Below, in pieces: positions 10,706-21,769 of a DNA stretch of 64,000 bases (its first letter is position 1; each line of letters opens with the position of its first letter). The notes under the pieces were generated by a model. It saw nothing but the letters and a program-made list of their open reading frames with translations. It was not told the origin of the DNA and searched no databases. The stretch lies in contig JABAKD010000022.1 in NCBI GenBank assembly GCA_012845835.1, positions 8,360,218 through 8,424,217 on the forward strand. Direction: 5' to 3'. Position numbers and translations under genes: made by a program. This DNA comes from Undaria pinnatifida (Eukaryota > Sar > Phaeophyceae > Laminariales > Alariaceae).

Positions 10706-11204
10706 AACAACTGCTGCTCTTGAAGCTCGGAATTTGAAAACAGCGTACCAGGTATAGACTATATCGTCGACTATTATTACAGATTATTTACTGCTGTATC
10801 ATCCATTGCTCGCGCATACGACATGTTGTCAAAAAGATACCCATCACGACGACTACTATAGATTGCTGCTGTGCCATCGATTAGTACGCCACGCGTTGAC
10901 CCGTTCTCGGAAAAAGAACTGCCCAGGAATCCAAAATCCAAAATCATCGCCGCGATTCTCGGATGTGCTTCTTACCTCCCGCACGTAGTACGCGTTCACG
11001 ATCAAGTATATATAGGGGACGGACAAGGAAGGCGTTGGACAGCGCCCTTCGAACGAAATGACTTGACCGAGAAATCCTCCAGCGCTGCCCACTGAGCTAC
11101 TTAATCACTTTTCTCAGTAGCTCATTGGGTAGTGCTACATAATATGTTATACTACCAAAATAACCATTCGTAATGTCGTCAGCGCGCACGCTCGAAAAAG
11201 ACAA

Positions 11205-11565
11205 ATATGAAGGCGGTGAGAATCGAACTCACGACAAATTGCACTACCCACTGTCACGTGACTCAGTAACTCAGTGGGTTATGCTTAAATACCAACCAAA
11301 TACGTTTTCGAGTTCATTAGTTAATTCTCACCGACTTCGTAAGAGGGATCTCCGGAGCCATCCCCTCTCCACGTACTATTAATACTACTAGTTAGTAGTA
11401 CTCAGGACAACACTAACATCTATCATAATCATTCATAATGTCTCCAGCGCGCGCGCTCCTGAATACCAAATTTGATCTGGGTGCGAATCGAACTCACGAC
11501 ACATCCTTCGTTGGTTACGTAGCACTATACCCACTGAGCCGAAAGGCAATGACACACAGCAGCAG
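11205..11565 (-). repeat. Two tRNA-like units (SINE heads) in duplication copy 1
   Basis: On the minus strand, 11205-11285 carries GAGTTCGATTCTCACCGC (box B) with CACTGAGTTACTGAGTCAC. The stretch 11470-11560 carries GGCTCAGTGGGTATAGTGC (box A) followed by GTGAGTTCGATTCGCACCC (box B). Spacing suits a tRNA fold, but the arms do not close into a full cloverleaf with an acceptor stem, so these are tRNA-derived repeats rather than functional tRNA genes. The first unit recurs at 14755-14830. Confidence 0.6.
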
Positions 11566-13761
11566 TGGTATTAGCTATATACGATAGGGCAAGCGCTTCG
11601 AGGCCGTCATGAAAAAAACATCGTCGGGAAGAAATTTAGATGCCAATTTGAAATGATGCCAATTTGGAAATGTTGTCCCTTATTTATTCGTTCAAGCTCT
11701 ACATATGCCAAGGTTCAAGAATAGCTCGGGCGTATACCGCCCAAGATACAAAAAAAAAACGTATTGCTCGCTTGTCTCGCTCAGCGTCCGTCCACGCGTT
11801 TATACTGTGGCGGGCAGTTGTTGCACGCAACGTTATCTAGCCCATGCCATGCATGCCTCGTCTCACATCCCTGGCAGCTGGTGCCCTACGCTGCTCTGAG
11901 TCTCGGACGGGACGGGGCAAATAGCCTTGCTTCATCTCGTCTCGAGTCTTGGGCCCTTGATGACTCAAGTGTCGAAAAAACGCCATATTCAGTTTTAGAC
12001 AGCATAAAGTGCCCACACAAATATTGCGATATAGAATAAAGCGCCAAATACCAAAATATCAGCGTACGCAGAGTTTTAGATATCATGAATAACGAACGAC
12101 CGCGACGGCAAAGCACGGCAAAGCACAGCGTTTCGCTCTTCTGAGCTAGCGCTGCGTTGCGGTGCGCTGCTGCGCTGAGCTGCAGGGCATCACAGGGCAC
12201 TGCACGGCGCTTCGTTGCTGTGAGCTATAGCGCTGCGATGGGGTGCTGGGCGGTGTGGAGCTGATGAGCCAAGCCCAGATCTCAGCTGATGAAACTTCGT
12301 AAAGTACAAAACAAATGGTGGGAATCAAAGGAAAGCTAAAGCTGGACCGTTCCGCAACTAATGCACAGGCGGCAAATTAGCGGCAAATGGTAGGAAGTTC
12401 AACTTACTAGACAAAAAGGAAGAAAAAATTGTGAAAAAGTTCAAAATCGTGTCGGCAGAAAAGCCAAATTTGCAGGAAGCAGCCGAAAGGTCAAGAAACA
12501 ACTGGCAAAACGAGAAGAAACAAAAAAGATAAAGGCCGAGCAAGAAACCAAACGAACGAGTAAAAAAGTGCAGCAAAGAAACTAACGCTCGAAAGGATGC
12601 CACCGCAAAATTCCAAACATTATCAAGTGCCGTTCGGAAATGATGCCAATTTTGAAAATCATCCAGGCGCTGCCGACATTAAGATACAACCAAAATTTCC
12701 GAAATTCCTCCTCGACATGCGGTTTTTTGCAACTTCTCGCTTGCCTCGCTCGGCATCCGTCGGCGTTCTCGTCGATGTGCGGAACGGACACGGCAGGGCG
12801 AGGGGCGTTGGAGCCGCCTCCCGAAGGCGGCCGTCGAACGAAGCTATTCGACCGAGAATTCCACTTCCGCGAATCGCATACTTAGGCCGAGACAAAAAAA
12901 ACTCCTGACCGAATCCCTAAAACCAAAGAATGATTATATACAAGGGCTCCGCATGAGCGCTGGCATTCACCGGCGCCCATGCTACAGGTAGGGCAGGGCA
13001 GCACTTCGACAAGTTAAGGTGTAGCTGTCCGATTTGGCGTTCTTTGAACTTCAGAGTAATGCCAAGAGTTTAATACGAACATGGAATTATGAAAGGTCAT
13101 ACTTTGACAAAAGAAAAACGTAGTATTATACAACAAAGAAGGCAAGAATAGGCGAAACACACTATGTTAAATGCGCCGTCAAGTAAAAGTTGGCGTCTAT
13201 CAAAAAAAAAAAATGTACTCCGGAGTATTGAGAACCTGCGTCACCTCTATCTAGGCGAAACGTAAGACGCCTTGGCATCAATGAAGAGACTGCAATGCTG
13301 TCCCCGTGGCAATGGAGGTTCGAAGTCGACAGGATGCCAAGTCGGTTTGCATCAAACGTCGACATGGGGCCATGTCAGCCGGCGAGGTTTTGGAAGAAGA
13401 GAGCTCTGTTTGTTACGTGAAGGCTGTCGCATTGATTGGTCTGCGTGGTCGCGGGCGAAGAGGAAAACGAAGAAGAGGAGAGCGACCTCTCGTTGCGGCG
13501 GCGTTGTCTAAGATAGGTGCGGGGGTGGCTTTACTCGTACGGGAGGTTGGCGTAGCGCTTCTTCTCTGTATTTTCTCGGGAATGCGGGATATGTGTGTCT
13601 GCTGTCTTTGCTTTGCGGGTGCTTTCACGTTGTCGAAATCGGACGCGTCCCCTCAATACATAATATCCGGAGTGTCTCTATACCATGATGACTGCTGACG
13701 GTGCCGTGCGTATTTCCGAGAGACTACTCGTAACATATTATTCACTGGTAGTAGTAATATA

Positions 13762-14130
13762 CCTTTGCAACATTTTTTTTTCTTCATCCCACTTATTATC
13801 CTCGCATCACTCTCGCGCTCCCTCCCAGTAGTAACTCAGATCCGGGGTCACATAGCGGGCCCTCCTCCTCCCTCCCCACTTCGGCACGTGCCTTCATTTT
13901 TACCGCGAGGAGAATCCAGCATTTTCTTCCCTCGTCGACTCGCGTCGAATTGTACCTACCCACGCTGCTGGGCGCTCTCAGCAGTTGATCCTTTTTTTTT
14001 CTTTGCATTTTTGCAAATAAAGTCGATTATCATCGTGGTGGGTGTCGAACAAAAGGACAACCAAACGTTAGTAGTATTCGAGAGTAAAACCACTAGACCA
14101 CCGGGGCGGCCGGCTGACAATTGATCAAAA
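13762..14130 (-). mobile_element. SINE family A, in duplication copy 2
   Basis: Same element and same position as the 10130-10495 copy. Box A-like GGTGGTCTAGTGGTTTTAC and box B-like TTCGACACCC are readable on the minus strand. It diverges from copy 1 by scattered substitutions and small indels. Confidence 0.78.
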
Positions 14131-14267
14131 CAAACCAGGATCTTTCCATAGAGACTACATTCCCCCATATTGTATGATATTACGATGGTTGACGCCGCGT
14201 TACGTACCCAGAGAGGTGTTGCCTATTGACGATGGTGTCAGTCAACATTATTATTTACTGATATGCC

Positions 14268-14345
14268 TGCGTCCTGTGACCACGGACTTAATTGTTATGG
14301 GAGTTAATATGAGAACAACAACAACAACAACAACAACAACTGCTG
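14268..14345 (-). repeat. (TTG)n-terminal repeat end in duplication copy 2
   Basis: The ortholog of 10622-10705 within the duplication. The TTG array is shorter (about 8 units) and the flanking sequence is slightly changed. Confidence 0.75.
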
Positions 14346-15452
14346 CTCTTGAAGCTCGGAATTTGAAAACAGCGTACCAGGTATATATCGTTGACCACTA
14401 CTATACTTTAGATTGCTGCTGTGTCATTGATTAGTACGCCACGCGTTGATCCGTTCTCGGAAAAATAACTGCCCAGGAATCCAAAACCCAAAATCGTCCC
14501 CGCTATTCTCGAATGTGTTTCTTACCTCCCGTACCCCTAGTACGCGTTCACGATCAGGTAAAGGGGACCGATATGGAAGGTTGGACAGCGCCCTTCGAGC
14601 AAAGTGACTTGACCGAGAAATCTTACAGCACTGCCCACTGAGCTTGACTCTCACTACTGTGGGTAGTGCTACTACATGGCATGTTAAACTACAAAAATAA
14701 CCATTCATTCATAAGGTCGTCAGCGCGCACGCTCGAAAACGACAAATATGAAGGCGGTGAGAATCGAGCTCACGACACAGCACTACCCACTGCACGTGAC
14801 TCAGTAACTCAGTAGTGGGTTATGCTAAAATACCAACCAAATACGTTTTCGAGTTCGTTAATTTATTCTCACCGACTTCGTGAGAGGGGTCTCCGGAGCT
14901 TTCCCCTCTCCACGTACTACAGTTAGTAGTACTCAGGAGAACACTAACAGCTCTTCGAGGCCGCCATGAAAAAAGCGACGCCGGGAAAAAAATTAGATTC
15001 AAATTTAGAAATGATGCCAATTTGGAAAAGTTGTCCCTCATTTATTCGTTCAAGCTCTACATATTCCAAGATCCGAGAATAGCTCTGGCGTATACCGCCC
15101 AAAATACAAAAAAAAGCGCACTGCTCGCTTGTCTCGCTCAGCGTCCGTCCGCGCGTTTATACTGTGGCGGGCAGTTGTTGCAGGCAACGTTACCTGATCC
15201 ATGCCGTGCATGCCTCGTCTCACACCCCTGGCAGCTGGTGCCCTACGCTGCTCTGGGTCTCGGACGGGACGGGGCAAATAACCTTGCTTCGTCTCGTCTC
15301 AAGTCTTGGACCCTTGATGACTCGAGTGTGGAATGGAAGTTCAACTTACTAGACAAAAACGAAGAAACAATCGCGAAAAAGTTCAAAATCGTGTTGGCAG
15401 AAAAACCAAATGTACAGGAAGCAGCTGAAAGGTCAAGAAACAGGAAATAATC

Positions 15453-15710
15453 AAGTTGTTGATGTTGTTTTTGCTTTCACATTAACTCGCATAATCAAGT
15501 CCGTGGTCACAGGACAGGCTCCAGTCACTCTGGAGCTGAGGAATACCCCAGGGAAAAACACAAACAACCTAAGGTGGTACACGCATATATCACAGCTGAC
15601 GCAATTCATGCCTCCACCAGAAACATATAAAAGTGAAATCGGGAGTCAGTCTACGATGTGCCAGGTCCATACCGGTGCATACGTCTCTTTACTCGCGTCT
15701 GTAAAAGCCG
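15453..15710 (+). mobile_element. (TTG)n-terminal repeat family with subterminal body
   Basis: After a degraded TTG run it reads TTTCACATTAACTCGCATAA, CAAGTCCGTGGTCACAGGAC, CTCTGGAGCTGAGGAATACC, GGTGGTACACGCATATATCA, ACGCAATTCATGCCTCCACC and ACATATAAAAGTGAAATCGG. The same order occurs in the two-ended element at 28297 and in 28921-29040, which defines a body of at least 250 bp. Confidence 0.75.
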
Positions 15711-16149
15711 ACTATACCGCTTGCCACCCAAGAAAGACTACCACGTATATATTACACGTAGTATCTATCGCTACGTATACGCACGACAGACGCAATTCAA
15801 TTGAAAAAAAGAAACAAAGAACAAATAAGAAGGGAAAGGAAAGGAATTTCGGGGGTCTACTGGCGAGTCTGCCACCAGAACGGGATGCCACGTGTATTAT
15901 CGACGGTCTAGACTACAGCAGTACGAACGATTCCGATACACCCACCGAAGCACGGACTACCAGCTAATTACGCGATCGACAGCTGGCTGTGGTGTCACGT
16001 GTCTCAGTGTTGGGGACCCATGTGCCCTGCCTCTTGTTCGCTCTTGTTTACATAAAACTTGCGGTGTGCTCGATGGTCTCACGGCAGCAGCACACCAGAA
16101 CGTCCGAGGACCAATGATAGGGACAGCTTACGCTATACCTACAATGGGA

Positions 16150-16302
16150 CTCGAAGGGTGCGCCAGCTAGCGTTGGGCTGCGAAAGCAACTGAGTTAAAT
16201 CGACACACGACGCGTATGAAAATACGCGGAAGTGTGGTGAGCTAAAGCTTTATTTTTCCCCATCCGCCGGAGGATAAAAAAAAAAAAAAAAAAAAAAAAA
16301 AA
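16150..16302 (+). repeat. Poly(A)-tailed retroposon 3' end
   Basis: CGAAGGGTGCGCCAGCTAGC leads into GAGTTAAATCGACACACGAC, GTGGTGAGCTAAAGCTTTAT, CCCCATCCGCCGGAGGATAA and an A27 tail (16276-16302). Two further copies (25535-25630 and 31490-31640) share the same 3' end, with A-rich tails of different length and composition. This is the mark of 3'-anchored retroposition. The source element is not in the window. Confidence 0.75.
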
Positions 16303-17444
16303 CAGAACGTCCGCTCGTATGACGTATCATTCTTACAGGAAATGTAATATTTTTTTAATCAATATGAACATAAAACGGTTGTTATATATTGGACAGGGTG
16401 ATGCGCGTACGACTAAACTTGCCAACGGCACTCGTACTGCACTTTGAGCTATCTGTTGTGGTTCTGGTTGCTACTAGTTGCTGCAGTATATGCTAGAAGT
16501 TTCGCCCTTCGGCTACTGCTGCTACACTTGCCGTTGTGTGTTTGCCAATGTCGTCAGTTGGCGTTCATGCTCGTCGTACATACTGCTGTTCTCACCCAGT
16601 ACGTACGGGTTACCTCGTACCTCAACCGTACCACGACGAGCTCAAAACAGAAGGAAGGTGACATGAAATGGCATGGACAATGGCCACATAGAAGCGAGCA
16701 CAGCGGGGTAGTTCGCTGCGAATCAACCGCACTCGTTCATGCCTACAGCAGAGGCTGCCTGGAGTGTCGGCGGCCGAGCTAAAGCCAGGGCCAAAGGCCA
16801 AAGAGACGGCTCTACCTGCTTGGTTTTGTCTCGAGATTCTGTTACGTGAAAATATCATGATGCCATGATGTGGGAGTTATTTTGTCACGAAACGTTTTGC
16901 CGTCGGTAATTTGTGTCGCGAAGTTGTTGGATATCGTCGGTAACTTGTGTCACGTTTTAGGTGAACCCACACTAAAAAATTGAATTTCCGACTGGCAAAA
17001 CGAGCAGAAACAAAAACAATAAAAAGGCCGAGCAAGAAACCAAACAAACTAGTAAAAAAGTACAGCAAAGAAACTAACGCTCGAGAGTATGCCACCGCAA
17101 AATTCCAAACATTATCAAGTACCGTTTGGAAATGATGCAAATTTTGTAAATCATCTAAGCGTTGCAGACATTAAGATTCAACCAAAATTTCCGAAATTCC
17201 TCCTTGACATGCGGTATTTTTGCAACTTCTCGCTTGTCTCGCTCGGCATCCGTCCGCGTTCACGTTGATGTGCAGAACGGACACGGCAGGGCGAGGGGCA
17301 TTGGAGCCGCCCCCCGAAGGCGGCGCTCGAACGAAGCTATATTCGACCGAGAATTCCAGTTTCGCGAATCGCATACTTCGGCCGATACAAAAAAAACTCC
17401 TGACCAAATCCCTGACACCAAAGAAGGATTTTATATAGATTTAT

Positions 17445-17660
17445 GTATATATATTGTAAGTCGTATAACCTGTGGGGGAAGGGCGGGGTTTTCAAGGGTG
17501 GAGGGGAGGGGGCGGGGGGGGTTGAAAAATGGCGGGGGGGGGGGGGGGGTCCAACATTTTCAGGCCGCATAAAATGTATACGAAGTAGCAGGCGCTTTCT
17601 GTACGCGCGTGATGCTAGGTCTAGGCGATGGCGGGGGTGGCGGGGAAGGAGGGGGGGGGG
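17445..17660 (+). repeat. G-rich fragment of the long MITE core
   Basis: GTAAGTCGTATAACCTGTGG, long G runs (17500-17550, 17650-17661) and GTGATGCTAGGTCTAGGCGA match the core of the MITE at 6630. Confidence 0.6.
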
Positions 17661-17669
17661 GGGCGTGCT

Positions 17670-17870
17670 CATTTGTTGCTTGTCTTAGTCATTTGACAAT
17701 TAATTTAGTAATTTTTAGACAATTAATTGACCACGCATCCCTTTCGAGACGGAGCAGCACCGTTTCTACTCCGAATAAAAGAGACACCTCCAATATTTGG
17801 GTCCTCATTACGCATTTTCCATACATTACATAGAAACGGTTTGCTTGTCCTATAGTCTACCCTTCCTGTT
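17670..17870 (-). pseudogene. Second LINE family, C-terminal coding fragment
   Basis: Minus-strand translation gives a frame with similarity to the fragments at 45850-46200 and 61440-61830 (shared pieces such as RNGAPSRKG and a GDR...SKPFL block), broken by stops and indels. It is a truncated, dead retrotransposon end. Confidence 0.55.
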
Positions 17871-17984
17871 TCGCCGTCTGTGGCCACCATCTATCTCCAT
17901 TATTATGATCCTCAGAAGACGGACAGGTATGTCTATCGCGAGACCACAGCTGACAGCAGCAGTTTACACTCCACGGTAGATAGT

Positions 17985-18480
17985 GTGTGTGTGTTCTTCA
18001 CATTAAACCGTTCTTCTACTCGTCGACATCCAGCACACCCAGTGTCCGTACTGATTCTTCACCCTAGAAAGATCAGCTCTGTGGTCACAAGCCACGACAC
18101 AGAGATAATGCATCGTAATGCATTCGACAACGCAATGTCATGCCCTAGTACTGGGTACGACAGGCACAACATACATACGTCAGCAACAGAAATACATTGG
18201 AAGAGAGAAATACGAAATAAACAAAAACAAAAACAAAAACAAAAAACAAAAACAAAATAAGAAAACAAATAAAAACAAAGATAAAAATAAAACAAAAAAT
18301 GAAACAAACAAAACGAAGGGGAAATCGAAGAAACAACCCAACCGGAAAGGAGAGCCAAAGCTCGGAAAAGAAACATAATAAAATGAAATAAATTAAAGTA
18401 AAGTAAAACCAAAAAAAGATAATCCGAACACGAGCCAAAAACCTGGACACGCAAGGAGGGAACAAAGGGGAAAAAAAGTA
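17985..18480 (-). repeat. T-rich/(CA)n repeat, copy 2, inverted
   Basis: The near-identical reverse complement of 5045-5535, 12.5 kb away, starting with a (TG)n run and ending at GGACACGCAAGGAGGGAAC. The A-rich half yields only low-complexity Lys/Asn frames. Confidence 0.85.
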
Positions 18481-18554
18481 GATTATCTTATTGTTATCGA
18501 GCAAAGCTTGCTGATTTAGGTCAGGACACAAGAGTGATCGAGAGGGAGGAGGAG

Positions 18555-18660
18555 AAGAGGGGAGGGGTGGAAGCTTGGCTTTGGCCAAGCTCCAAGAGCC
18601 GGTATATAAGGCCACGCGTGTGACTCATTGCATACTTGAAGTGGGAGCAAAGACCAACTC
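18555..18660 (+). promoter_or_regulatory. Possible Pol II promoter or solo-LTR fragment with TATA box
   Basis: A G/A-rich run is followed by a perfect 8-bp hairpin (AGCTTGGC, loop TTTG, GCCAAGCT; 18572-18591) and then GGTATATAAGGCC at about 18600. No coding frame follows that I can support, so this may be a promoter relic of an LTR or another mobile element. Confidence 0.3.
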
Positions 18661-19302
18661 ACAACACAGCCAATCACATCGAGTCCTAGTGTTCTCCTAC
18701 GAACCATCCTAACTTCATGCGAAAGTGCAGCTACCTATTCTAAGCCAGTCAGCGCAGGACCCTAGCCTAAAAAGGCAGGATGCTATCATTGTTATGTTTC
18801 CTACATGCTCCGCAGGTCCCGTGATCCATTGTACTATTGTGCGACATATATGTACGTGCCGAATCTTGGATCGCACGACAGACAGCCTTCCGAAACACTA
18901 CTGTAGTGATTCCGAATCTCACGATTCCGATTCCGAATCGCACAACAAATGAAATAACGGACACCAGACCTTGACTTATCAGCAGGGATAGACGGTTGGT
19001 CTATAGCTCACCATGCAGATAGCGGATACCTCGTGGAACACTGTAACATTTGCACCACTTTTTCGTTTATGGTTCCTCTGTTTCACAGTGTGTGACGACA
19101 TAATAATTAGTGCATCTCTCTAGGCATGTTAATGGTAGGATGAAGAATCGGGATGAAGACTTTGACTGGGTGTTCATGATCATTGTCTTGATGATGATCA
19201 TGATGACGGCGGGTAGGAAAGTAACCGAGTTTGATGTGAATACAAAACACACCACCAACAAGCAATTTTATATACGCGCCAACCAACCTACCTGTCTTTG
19301 CG

Positions 19303-19515
19303 GTGTGTGTGTTCTTCACATTAAACCGTTCTTCTACTCGTCGACATCCAGCACACCCAGTGTCCGTACTGATTCTTCACCCCAGAAAGATCAGCTCTGT
19401 GGTCACAAGCTACGACACAGAGATAATGCATCGTAATGCATTCGACAACGCAATGTCATGCCCTAGTACTGGGTACGACAGGCACAACATACATACGTCA
19501 GCAACAGAAATACAC
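19303..19515 (-). repeat. T-rich/(CA)n repeat, copy 3, distal part only
   Basis: Matches the distal 205 bp of the 5045-5535 block, in the same orientation as the 17985 copy. It stops at GCAACAGAAATACA, so this sub-block may move as a unit of its own. Confidence 0.75.
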
Positions 19516-19639
19516 CACAACGAAAAAAGCCGCACAGCGTGCTTTGTCACAAAACACACAAAAAAAGTTCAAGGTTCATGGTTCAAGGTTACTTTACGTC
19601 GGCGCCCCCGATGGAATAATAGTAGTAGGTGACTCTCGT

Positions 19640-19875
19640 CCCTACTACTAATGAAGTCAAAGGCCGTGGATTCAAGTCTCACCGAGTGCACAATAGCAGA
19701 TCGTAGTGCTCGTAGGGAGTTTCCCTCGCAAAATTGACGAGCAGAGAGCGCGAGAAGAGCGCTGTGAGTCGGCGAAATTCGATGAAAATCAAGGACGAGC
19801 ATAACATTCTGAAATGTAGGAGGAATGCTCTGAATGAACCCTAAGCGCGATAAAAATGAGGGCAACTACCGTAGA
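19640..19875 (+). mobile_element. SINE family B, 5'-truncated copy
   Basis: It contains a tRNA-like GGATTCAAGTCTCACCGAGT followed by the family B body: TTTCCCTCGCAAAATTGACG, AGAGCGCGAGAAG, AACCCTAAGCGCGATAAAAA and GAGGGCAACTACCG. It is diverged from the 8095 copy. Confidence 0.65.
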
Positions 19876-19968
19876 GGGTAACGTTAACCCCTTCGCAACT
19901 GGAAACCCTTTTCTTGGGGACAAACTTACTTTACTTTAGTATAGGGAGGGATTCGGGGGCTCGAAAGG

Positions 19969-20347
19969 GGTTAAGGGATTAGTGGGGTATATGTCCGTTT
20001 GATCACTTGCAAAAGGTTAACCAATAGCTTACCCAAACTGAGCCTTATAACTCTCTCCCCCCTGAAACGGCGGGATAGCAGGTCGGCCGGATATACAAGT
20101 GGACGTGTCAATATCCAAGTGGTGTCATTTCCTGGGGATACCAGAGGGAGAGTATTTTTTAAGTTCGACATGGGGAAATTCTGAAAAAGTGTATTATGGT
20201 GGGTGGTGGGATTCGAACCCAAGACCCAAAAAACCCATCCATGGTCTGTCGACGACGCCATTTGTTAAGGTGTTCAAGTGGGGTATTAGTCCGTTTGACC
20301 ACTTACAAAAGGTTAACCAATAGCTTGCCCAAACTAAGCCTTACAAT
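19969..20347. mobile_element. Small element with direct terminal repeats, copy 1
   Basis: A repeat of about 82 bp (GTTAAGG...GTGGGGTAT, CCGTTTGATCACTTGCAAAA, GGTTAACCAATAGCTTACCC, AAACTGAGCCTTATAAC) lies at 19969-20051 and again at 20264-20347. They flank a 210-bp internal region with CCTGAAACGGCGGGATAGCA and a minus-strand tRNA-like GGGTTCGAATCCCACC. The architecture resembles a TRIM/SMART miniature LTR element or a SINE concatemer. No coding sequence. Confidence 0.75.
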
Positions 20348-20349
20348 AA

Positions 20350-21040
20350 ATAGTATCATAGAAGAAGGGAATACTGCTGTGATCACGGCTGTCCAGAAGG
20401 TCGCTGAGGGCGAACCTTCTTAATATGGGTTGCAAGCTGGAGGAGAGTGAAAAAAGTGACGACAACAATAAAAAAGACCCCATTCATCAGCGTGTCTTCT
20501 CGTTCCGCGCACTTTTATCAATTAAACTAACATCATATTTGTGTTGCTAATCATGTGACAGTTACAAGTTCTACGGTTGGAGTAATAGATAGAGGCGTTT
20601 CGTAATAGCAGGGGAAAAGCGTCACCCATCTACATCCAACGCAACAAACCATGATCCGTGCCGATGCCTCGCCCAGAAAGACGAGCTTTGTCCGCGGTTA
20701 CAAAACCTCGAGGATAGAGAGAGACCACATTGCGACGGTGCTACGGTGGTACAGGTGCACCCCTTCTTTTTCTTCAAGGGACCAATGGTTGGTACGGTAG
20801 GGGGGGGGGGGAGGGGGGTCCTTTTTGACCCTTTCGGGCTCTTTTTTTTTTTCAGTGGCTCGGTGTCTCTCGCGCGGGTGACCCCCCCCCCGTTCCTTGC
20901 GGTCACAGGCTTTCTCGTGCTGTTTAACATTCTCAACATTAATGCGAAACGGGGTGGCTCGTAGCTACGCTGCACCAAAAAGAAGAAAAAAGCCGAACTA
21001 ACGTGTTAATGTCCGTGAGGTACAGAGTCACTCCCGCGAG
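20350..21040. other. No gene seen
   Basis: Contains a fragment similar to the SINE family B tail (GTGATCACGGCTGTCCAGAA near 20378), a G11-12 run near 20798 and a T/C-rich stretch to 20890. Short frames on both strands look like chance. Confidence 0.5.
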
Positions 21041-21150
21041 TATGGTATAGTATAGTATGGTATGGTATGGTATGACATGGTATGACATGGTATGACATGG
21101 TATGACATGGTATGACATGGTATGACATGGTATGACATGGTATGGTATGA
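21041..21150. repeat. TATGACATGG minisatellite
   Basis: About ten units of a 10-bp motif (TATGACATGG), grading at both ends into TATGG and TATAG pentamers. The pentamer edges suggest the decamer arose by mutation and expansion of a TATGG array. Confidence 0.9.
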
Positions 21151-21469
21151 TGGCTCAGACCCCCGGTGATGAAAAATGGGGGTATGATACCGCAATACCG
21201 TAGTAGCCTCGATCAAGGTTCCTCAATTCGGGAGCTTTAAGACCTCTGCCCAAGAAACTGATTTTTTTTTGGAAAATAAAACTGCTATGATACCGGACTA
21301 AAAAAAGCATGGCCTAGATACGCAACAAGAATCACGCAAAAACTAAAGGGGGGCGTATTTTCCGACGATTTTGGGTCAAGGAGCCACGTCGTTCAGAAAT
21401 CATCTCAGACGAAAAGAAAGTGCTACCTCTACCGTAGCACGCTCGTCCAAAAAATGCAGCGAGCTGGTG

Positions 21470-21570
21470 GTAGAACACCCAGTCTTCATCTCGATTCTTC
21501 ACCCGAGAGATATCTCGATGAAAACAAAATTGTGGTCACCCGACTGCTGTGAAACAGAGAAACCAAATAA
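21470..21570 (+). repeat. Degraded repeat related to 19060-19190
   Basis: The segment from AGAACACCCAGTC through GATTCTTCACCCGAGAG to CTGTGAAACAGAGAAACC matches, in reverse complement, 19075-19180, and more weakly the GATTCTTCACCC...GTGGTCAC core of the 17985 repeat. Confidence 0.5.
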
Positions 21571-21769
21571 CTCACAGTTAGTTGACATTGCTGTAATATT
21601 TGTTGTGAAAAAAATACACATTAGTTATAATAATCGCAAAAACGAACAGGGGACAAGGAAAATGAGGGAGTAGCGGCAGCGCGCGCACCGGGTACGAATA
21701 ACACACTCACTCACTCACTGCCAAAAAAAAAATAACCCAAATAAATAAAAACAACAGTTTTGGGTTTTT

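Larger units (their letters stand above)
9236..12935 (+). repeat. Tandem segmental duplication, copy 1
   Basis: It starts at TACAAGGGCTCCGCATG and ends at AAAGAATGATTATATA. The whole block recurs at 12938-17430 in the same order: a purine-rich segment, SINE-A, a (TTG)n-family end, tRNA-like units and the GTGGCGGGCAGTTGTTG block. Copy 1 carries an 80-bp MITE end (9969-10048) and about 400 bp (11971-12388) absent from copy 2. The extra 400 bp includes GCTGCG-rich sequence at 12140-12260. I see no supported gene. A frame across 9665-9960 keeps reading in both copies but matches nothing I know. Confidence 0.85.
15443..16990 (+). mobile_element. Nested insertion splitting duplication copy 2
   Basis: Copy 1 is continuous across CAAGAAACAACTGGCAAAAC (near 12497). 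In copy 2 the two halves lie at 15442 and 16991, so about 1,548 bp has been gained. The insert contains a (TTG)n-family segment (15453-15710) and a poly(A)-tailed retroposon 3' end (16150-16302). The rest (16303-16990) is unassigned and has no convincing gene. Composition suggests two or more successive insertions. Confidence 0.75.
12938..17430 (+). repeat. Tandem segmental duplication, copy 2, interrupted
   Basis: It matches copy 1 from CAAGGGCTCCGCATGAGC onward. The match runs to 15442, is broken by an insertion (15443-16990), and resumes at ACTGGCAAAACGAGCAG until AAAGAAGGATTTTATATA. Small indels separate the copies throughout. Copy 2 lacks the 80-bp MITE end and the 400-bp segment of copy 1. 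Confidence 0.85.

Noticed and set aside
11205-11565. Functional tRNA genes
   Set aside because: Box A and B words are present, but no complete cloverleaf with a paired acceptor stem can be drawn, and copies recur with the surrounding repeat.
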